Assembly: GCF_009828025.1 (NCBI RefSeq)
Contig: NZ_WTYA01000006.1
Coordinates: 62,001-126,000, forward strand
From: Qipengyuania algicida
GTDB taxonomy: Bacteria; Pseudomonadota; Alphaproteobacteria; Sphingomonadales; Sphingomonadaceae
Length of the DNA stretch: 64,000 bases
Direction of reading: 5' to 3'
Below are positions 63,513-64,000 of this stretch, piece by piece. How positions within the stretch are numbered: the stretch's first letter is position 1; each line of letters opens with the position of its first letter. The position numbers and the translations under genes were made by a program. Under the pieces are notes generated by a model that was not told the DNA's origin, made no database searches, and saw only the letters and a list, made by a program, of their open reading frames with translations.

Positions 63513-64000
63513 ATGCGCAAGGAGGGAACGTCGGACCTCGATCGACGGAGTATTCTTGCCGGGTTGGGCGCTGCGGCATTTGCAGCATCCGCACAGCAGG
63601 CTTCGGCCCAGACAGCCAAGGGCCAGCCACTTATCGGCAATCCTGTTCTTCCTATTCCGATGGGCGAACGAATGCGCTGGGCGATCGTCGGTCTTGGCAG
63701 CTTCGGAGTCGGACAAGTCATTCCCGGTTTCGTGGATGCCAATGCCTCGCGCATGACGGCGTTCGTCTCCGGCAATCCCGATAAGGCGAAGATGCTCGGC
63801 GAGCGATACGGCGTTTCGCGCTTCTATGGGTATGACAACTTCGACGATATCGCCCGCGACCCAGAGATCGACTGCGTTTACATCGTCCTGCCGGTCGGGT
63901 TGCACGCCGAATATACGATCCGCGCGCTCAAGGCTGGCAAGCATGTGCTGTGCGAGAAGCCGATGGCTAGCACGGTCTCCGAATGCGAAGCCATGATCGC
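63513..64000 (+). CDS. Gfo/Idh/MocA family oxidoreductase, N-terminal part, Tat-exported
   Basis: The gene runs off the right edge; 162 residues are visible. The N-terminus MRKEGTSDLDRRSILAGLGA has a twin-arginine motif followed by an alanine-rich signal ending near ASA, so export to the periplasm with bound cofactor is expected. The Rossmann loop is WAIVGLGSFGVGQ and the family motif is HVLCEKPMASTVSE. Periplasmic members resemble glucose-fructose oxidoreductase. A GGGAGG Shine-Dalgarno sequence precedes ATG 63513. Confidence 0.88.
   Translation, partial: MRKEGTSDLDRRSILAGLGAAAFAASAQQASAQTAKGQPLIGNPVLPIPMGERMRWAIVGLGSFGVGQVIPGFVDANASRMTAFVSGNPDKAKMLGERYGVSRFYGYDNFDDIARDPEIDCVYIVLPVGLHAEYTIRALKAGKHVLCEKPMASTVSECEAMI

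Overview
The window looks like chromosomal DNA from an aerobic alphaproteobacterium of the Sphingomonadales, most likely the Erythrobacter/Altererythrobacter group. This is an inference. It rests on the GC-rich coding sequence, an alphaproteobacterial-type LexA box (GTTC-N7-GTTC, 27959-27973), exosortase-A-associated accessory genes, a subclass B3 metallo-beta-lactamase of the kind known from Erythrobacter, and a housekeeping set typical of sphingomonads. Nearly all of it is densely packed coding sequence. I see no rRNA, prophage, CRISPR array, integrase or IS transposase, and no gene-free stretch over 300 bases.

Layout. 1-4389: the end of leuA, a PAS/HWE histidine kinase, an amidohydrolase and a nitronate monooxygenase. 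4400-5717 (minus): an AHH-type nuclease behind an unrecognised gene interrupted by one in-frame TGA. 5833-8457: a flavodoxin-like protein, recJ and two adjacent tRNA-Glu genes (TTC, CTC). 8560-11861: phoR, phoU, phoB without pst genes, then a PilZ protein. 11879-16311: four genes resembling the accessory part of an exosortase A (PEP-CTERM) locus, namely a secretion-type ATPase, a PLP decarboxylase, an AMP-forming ligase and a divergent acyl carrier protein, but no exosortase. 16308-22241 (minus): an RlmD/RumA-type methyltransferase, nnr, ilvD, an N-formylglutamate amidohydrolase and ispE. 22400-29065: a small membrane protein, ETF-QO, a UDG-like protein, a lytic transglycosylase, moaB, a GNAT acetyltransferase and a radical SAM protein with a LexA box in its promoter region.

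29074-29438 is a GIY-YIG gene enclosed by a perfect 24-bp inverted repeat, the best mobile-unit candidate here. 29462-38228 (minus): DUF1330, an acyl-CoA ligase, dnaE, a secreted hypothetical protein, glutathione peroxidase and the lipoprotein-release genes lolD and lolC/E. 38393-41029: purF, an SDR and a second PilZ protein. 41035-48673: a lipoprotein serine hydrolase, cyclopropane fatty acid synthase, photolyase, a PAP2 phosphatase and 2-oxoacid:ferredoxin oxidoreductase (korB, korA). 48849-55307: an alpha/beta hydrolase, rppH, a TPR protein, rsmB, guaB, a 3-hydroxybutyrate dehydrogenase and a YpfJ-like metalloprotease. 55389-57431: an M56/BlaR1-like membrane protease and a BlaI-type repressor, with three helically phased TAC-N4-GTA sites in front. 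57567-60177 (minus): sdhC, sdhD, sdhA without sdhB. 60288-64000: a tightly overlapping SDR, B3 beta-lactamase, prmA and TIGR02117 run, then the start of a Tat-exported Gfo/Idh/MocA oxidoreductase.

Shared themes are DNA repair and damage response (recJ, dnaE, photolyase, the SOS-linked radical SAM gene), envelope and lipid work (lytic transglycosylase, Lol, CFA synthase, PAP2, the exosortase-type island) and beta-lactam-related functions (B3 enzyme, BlaR1/BlaI-like pair, class C-like serine hydrolase). The least explained pieces are the interrupted gene plus AHH nuclease, the orphan exosortase-type ACP/ligase/decarboxylase set, the repeat-flanked GIY-YIG unit, and the BlaR1-like protein whose sensor region does not look like a penicillin-binding domain.
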